Positions 20,140 to 21,976 of a stretch of 21,976 nt of DNA are shown here, piece by piece. Position 1 is the first letter of the stretch. Each line of letters begins with the position of its first letter. The DNA is from JBBDXA01 sp040902585 (GTDB taxonomy: Bacteria > Planctomycetota > Phycisphaerae > Phycisphaerales > Phycisphaeraceae): assembly GCA_040902585.1 (NCBI GenBank), contig JBBDXA010000160.1, positions 1-21,976 on the forward strand, read 5' to 3'. A program made the position numbers and the translations under genes. The notes beneath the pieces are model-generated. The model saw nothing but the letters and a program-made list of their open reading frames with translations, did no database searches and was not told where the DNA came from.

Positions 20140-20179
20140 CGATCACCTGGCGCCCCGATCACCTGGCACCCCGATCAGG
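20132..20179. repeat. Three tandem 16-bp units
   Basis: Units at 20132-20147, 20148-20163 and 20164-20179 read TGGCACCCCGATCACC with one or two changes each. The array grows out of the right end of the palindrome above and stops 2 bp before the DUF1501 stop codon. Confidence 0.85.
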
Positions 20180-20181
20180 CA

Positions 20182-21639
20182 TCACGCCAGCACTTGCTCG
20201 ATCACATGCCCATGCACATCCGTCAGCCTTCGCTCGATGCCCTGATGCCGCACGGTCAGCTTCAGGTGATCGATGCCTAATAGATGCAGCATGGTCGCGT
20301 GCAGGTCGTAGCACCAGATCGGCTTGATCGCCTTCCATCCCCATTCATCACTCTCGCCCACCGCCGCGCCGCTCTTGATGCCCGCGCCGGCGAGCCACGT
20401 CACGAAGGTACCCGCGTTGTGATCGCGGCCGGCCTGGCCCTGGCTGAAGGGCATGCGGCCGAACTCCGTCGTCCAGACCACCAGCGTGTCTTCCATCAGG
20501 CCGCGCGATTTCAAATCTTCAAGCAGCCCCGCGATGGGCTTGTCCACTTCCGCCGCGCGGGGTGGGAGTTCGGTGGCGATGTTGCCGTGGTTGTCCCAGT
20601 TACCCGTCGGGCCGCCCGCGCCGCTCCAGACCTGCACGAAGCGCACGCCGCGCTCGATCATTCGCCGCGCCAGCAGACATCTCCGGCCGAAGTCATCGGT
20701 CGGTTTCTCATCCACACCATAAAGCTTCTTCGTCGCATCGCTTTCTCGCGCCAGATCAAATAGCTCCGGCACGCTGAGTTGCATCTTCGCCGCCAGTTCG
20801 TACGCCTTGATGCGCGCTTCAAGCCGAGCATCACCCGGATTCAACGCGAGGTGCCCTTCATTGAGCCGCTTCAGGAGCGCCCGGCCTTGGGTCTCGCTCT
20901 CATCCGTGATGTACTTCGCGCCCTTGGGCGGGTGTAAATCGTTAATCGGCGTCGCCGACGTCGCCTTGATAATCGTCCCCGTGAACTGCGGCGGCAGGAA
21001 GCCCGAAGAAAAATTGCCTTGGTTGTTATAAGGCAACCCGCGCGGATCAGGCATCACCACGAAGGCGGGTAAGTCATCGCGAATCGAACCGAGGGCGTAG
21101 CTGATCCAGGAACCGGCACAGGGAAAGCCGCCGAGCGTGAAGCCCGTGTTCTGCATGTAGCTGGCCAGGCCGTGGACGTTGGACTTGGACGCCATCGACA
21201 TGAGAAATGCCATGTCATCGACGCGCGACGCCAGAAGCGGAAACACACTGGAGACCCACCGCCCGCTCTGGCCGTGCTGCTTGAATTCGAACGGGCTCTT
21301 GAGCACCTTGTAGCCAGCCGAGCCTGTGACCGATTCGACAAGCTGCCCCTTGCCGGGATCGAAAGCCTGCCCGTGCAGTTCCGCAAGGCGAGGCTTGGGG
21401 TCGAAGGTGTCCATCGGACTCGCGCCGCCGTTCATGAAGAGCTGAATGACGCGTTTGACCTTGGCGCGGTGGTGTATGCCGCCGTTAAGTTCAGGCTGCG
21501 GCACAGGCCGGGCGAAGGCGTCGGCACTCGCCTCGCGCGCCGTTAGCGCCGTCAGTGCCAGTGCGCCGAATCCGCTGCCCGCGCCATAAAGGAACGCGCG
21601 TCGGTCCAGGCCTTGCCGGGTTGTCTCTTGTGACGCCAT
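20182..21639 (-). CDS. DUF1501 family protein, Tat-exported
   Basis: A 485-residue member of DUF1501, an alkaline-phosphatase-fold family abundant in planctomycetes and nearly always encoded next to DUF1553/PSD1 genes. A twin-arginine signal is visible at the start (LDRRAFLYGAGSGFGALALTAL). Family features follow: LFMNGGASPMDTFDPKP, then WDNHGNIATELP and, near the end, TTEFGRMPFSQGQAGRDHN with the metal-type residues. The likely place of action is the periplasm; the reaction is not established (these proteins are often proposed to act with cytochrome-bearing DUF1549/1553 partners in polysaccharide use). The start is ATG at 21637-21639 with GAGG 5 nt upstream, 7 bp after the DUF1553 stop, so the two are one operon. 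Confidence 0.94.
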   Translation of the reverse strand: MASQETTRQGLDRRAFLYGAGSGFGALALTALTAREASADAFARPVPQPELNGGIHHRAKVKRVIQLFMNGGASPMDTFDPKPRLAELHGQAFDPGKGQLVESVTGSAGYKVLKSPFEFKQHGQSGRWVSSVFPLLASRVDDMAFLMSMASKSNVHGLASYMQNTGFTLGGFPCAGSWISYALGSIRDDLPAFVVMPDPRGLPYNNQGNFSSGFLPPQFTGTIIKATSATPINDLHPPKGAKYITDESETQGRALLKRLNEGHLALNPGDARLEARIKAYELAAKMQLSVPELFDLARESDATKKLYGVDEKPTDDFGRRCLLARRMIERGVRFVQVWSGAGGPTGNWDNHGNIATELPPRAAEVDKPIAGLLEDLKSRGLMEDTLVVWTTEFGRMPFSQGQAGRDHNAGTFVTWLAGAGIKSGAAVGESDEWGWKAIKPIWCYDLHATMLHLLGIDHLKLTVRHQGIERRLTDVHGHVIEQVLA

Positions 21640-21646
21640 CAAAACC

Positions 21647-21976
21647 TCAGGGGATAAACATGAACTCGTTGCTGTTGACGATCACGCGCACGGCGCTCGC
21701 CATGCCGTGCTCGGCGGCGTACGCGCTCACCGCTTTCAACTCATCATCCGTTGGCGCGCGGCCCAGCGCGAGTTGATACAGCCGGCTTACCTGCCGCGCG
21801 ACGGCATCGTCCTTCCCTTGGCCCTTGGTCCCTGGCTCTTCCTCCCTCTCAATCCGCGCCGCGATGTGCTCGTACTGCCGCGCCAGGAAGCGGTTGTTCA
21901 ATAAGGAAAGCGCCTGCTGGGCGGTGATCGATTCGGTGCGCTGGGGCGACAACTGCGACAGGTCCGGGCAGTCCAG
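21647..21976 (-). CDS. DUF1553 (PSD1) protein, C-terminal end (runs off the right edge)
   Basis: The last 109 codons of a large DUF1549/DUF1553 protein. The frame is open to the window edge and reads LDCPDLSQLSPQRTESITAQQALSLLNN, the typical end region of DUF1553, then RLYQLALGRAPTDDEL and the closing NSNEFMFIP. These are planctomycete surface or periplasmic proteins, usually with an N-terminal cytochrome-like PSCyt1 domain, paired with DUF1501. Between residues of the two parts there is a charged insert (EEEPGTKGQGKDD) whose DNA is a CCCTTGG heptamer array, which seems to have expanded inside the coding sequence. Confidence 0.92.
   Translation of the reverse strand: MDCPDLSQLSPQRTESITAQQALSLLNNRFLARQYEHIAARIEREEEPGTKGQGKDDAVARQVSRLYQLALGRAPTDDELKAVSAYAAEHGMASAVRVIVNSNEFMFIP
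21815..21842. repeat. CCCTTGG heptamer array inside the DUF1553 gene
   Basis: Units CCCTTGG, CCCTTGG, TCCCTGG, CTCTTCC, within coding sequence on the opposite strand. The same unit forms the array at 1021-1055. Confidence 0.65.

Overview
The window looks like a chromosomal piece of a planctomycete, possibly Phycisphaerae-like. It is GC-rich and carries a formylglycine-type sulfatase, a DUF1553 (PSD1) gene directly upstream of a DUF1501 gene, two GroEL paralogs, a metal-type KDO-8-phosphate synthase (so LPS-like envelope chemistry) and many small hairpin repeats. This taxonomic reading is inference from gene content. A run of 10 Ns at 17900-17909 breaks one gene, as in a draft or metagenome assembly.

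Layout. 1-2250 (minus strand): start of a secreted sulfatase, a small winged-helix-like protein, an isolated nuoC, and a cytosine deaminase resembling yeast Fcy1. 2326-7806 (plus strand): a membrane-anchored alpha/beta hydrolase, deoC, then four paralogous genes for small membrane proteins ending in a CxxC-x14-CxxC zinc ribbon, the last overlapping kdsA. A duplicated 3' end of deoC lies between paralogs 1 and 2 and records how that pair arose. 7839-9983 (minus): two adjacent TIR-only proteins and ATP sulfurylase. 10093-17230 (minus): a protein-folding cluster in transcription order groEL (GGM tail), small orf, groES, groEL (no GGM tail), two small orfs, dnaJ, grpE, then an FmdB-type zinc-ribbon gene; dnaK and hrcA are absent. 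17717-19334 (plus): a DksA/TraR-like protein with a lysine/alanine-rich N-terminal region, and lspA. 19279-21976 (minus): a class-I glutamine amidotransferase-like peptidase C26, DUF1501 and the end of DUF1553.

How they work together. The chaperone cluster is one functional block (GroEL/GroES, DnaJ/GrpE). The zinc-ribbon membrane genes 2-4 and kdsA are packed so tightly (6-nt gap, 8-nt overlap, 20-nt overlap) that they are probably one transcript, which suggests but does not prove an envelope link. The TIR pair forms its own two-gene unit, with a perfect -10 box placed so that the mRNA would be nearly leaderless.

Intergenic space is crowded with small repeats: a GGTGCCAYGGG-ended double palindrome (two copies), an AGCACCATCCC-type hairpin (three copies), a CCCTCCCTCTTAGGGAGGG hairpin (three copies), a TAGCCGCTCGCGGCTT hairpin that supplies stop codons (three copies), and period-7 or period-8 tandem arrays of several unrelated motifs. 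No rRNA, tRNA, CRISPR array or transposase gene was seen.
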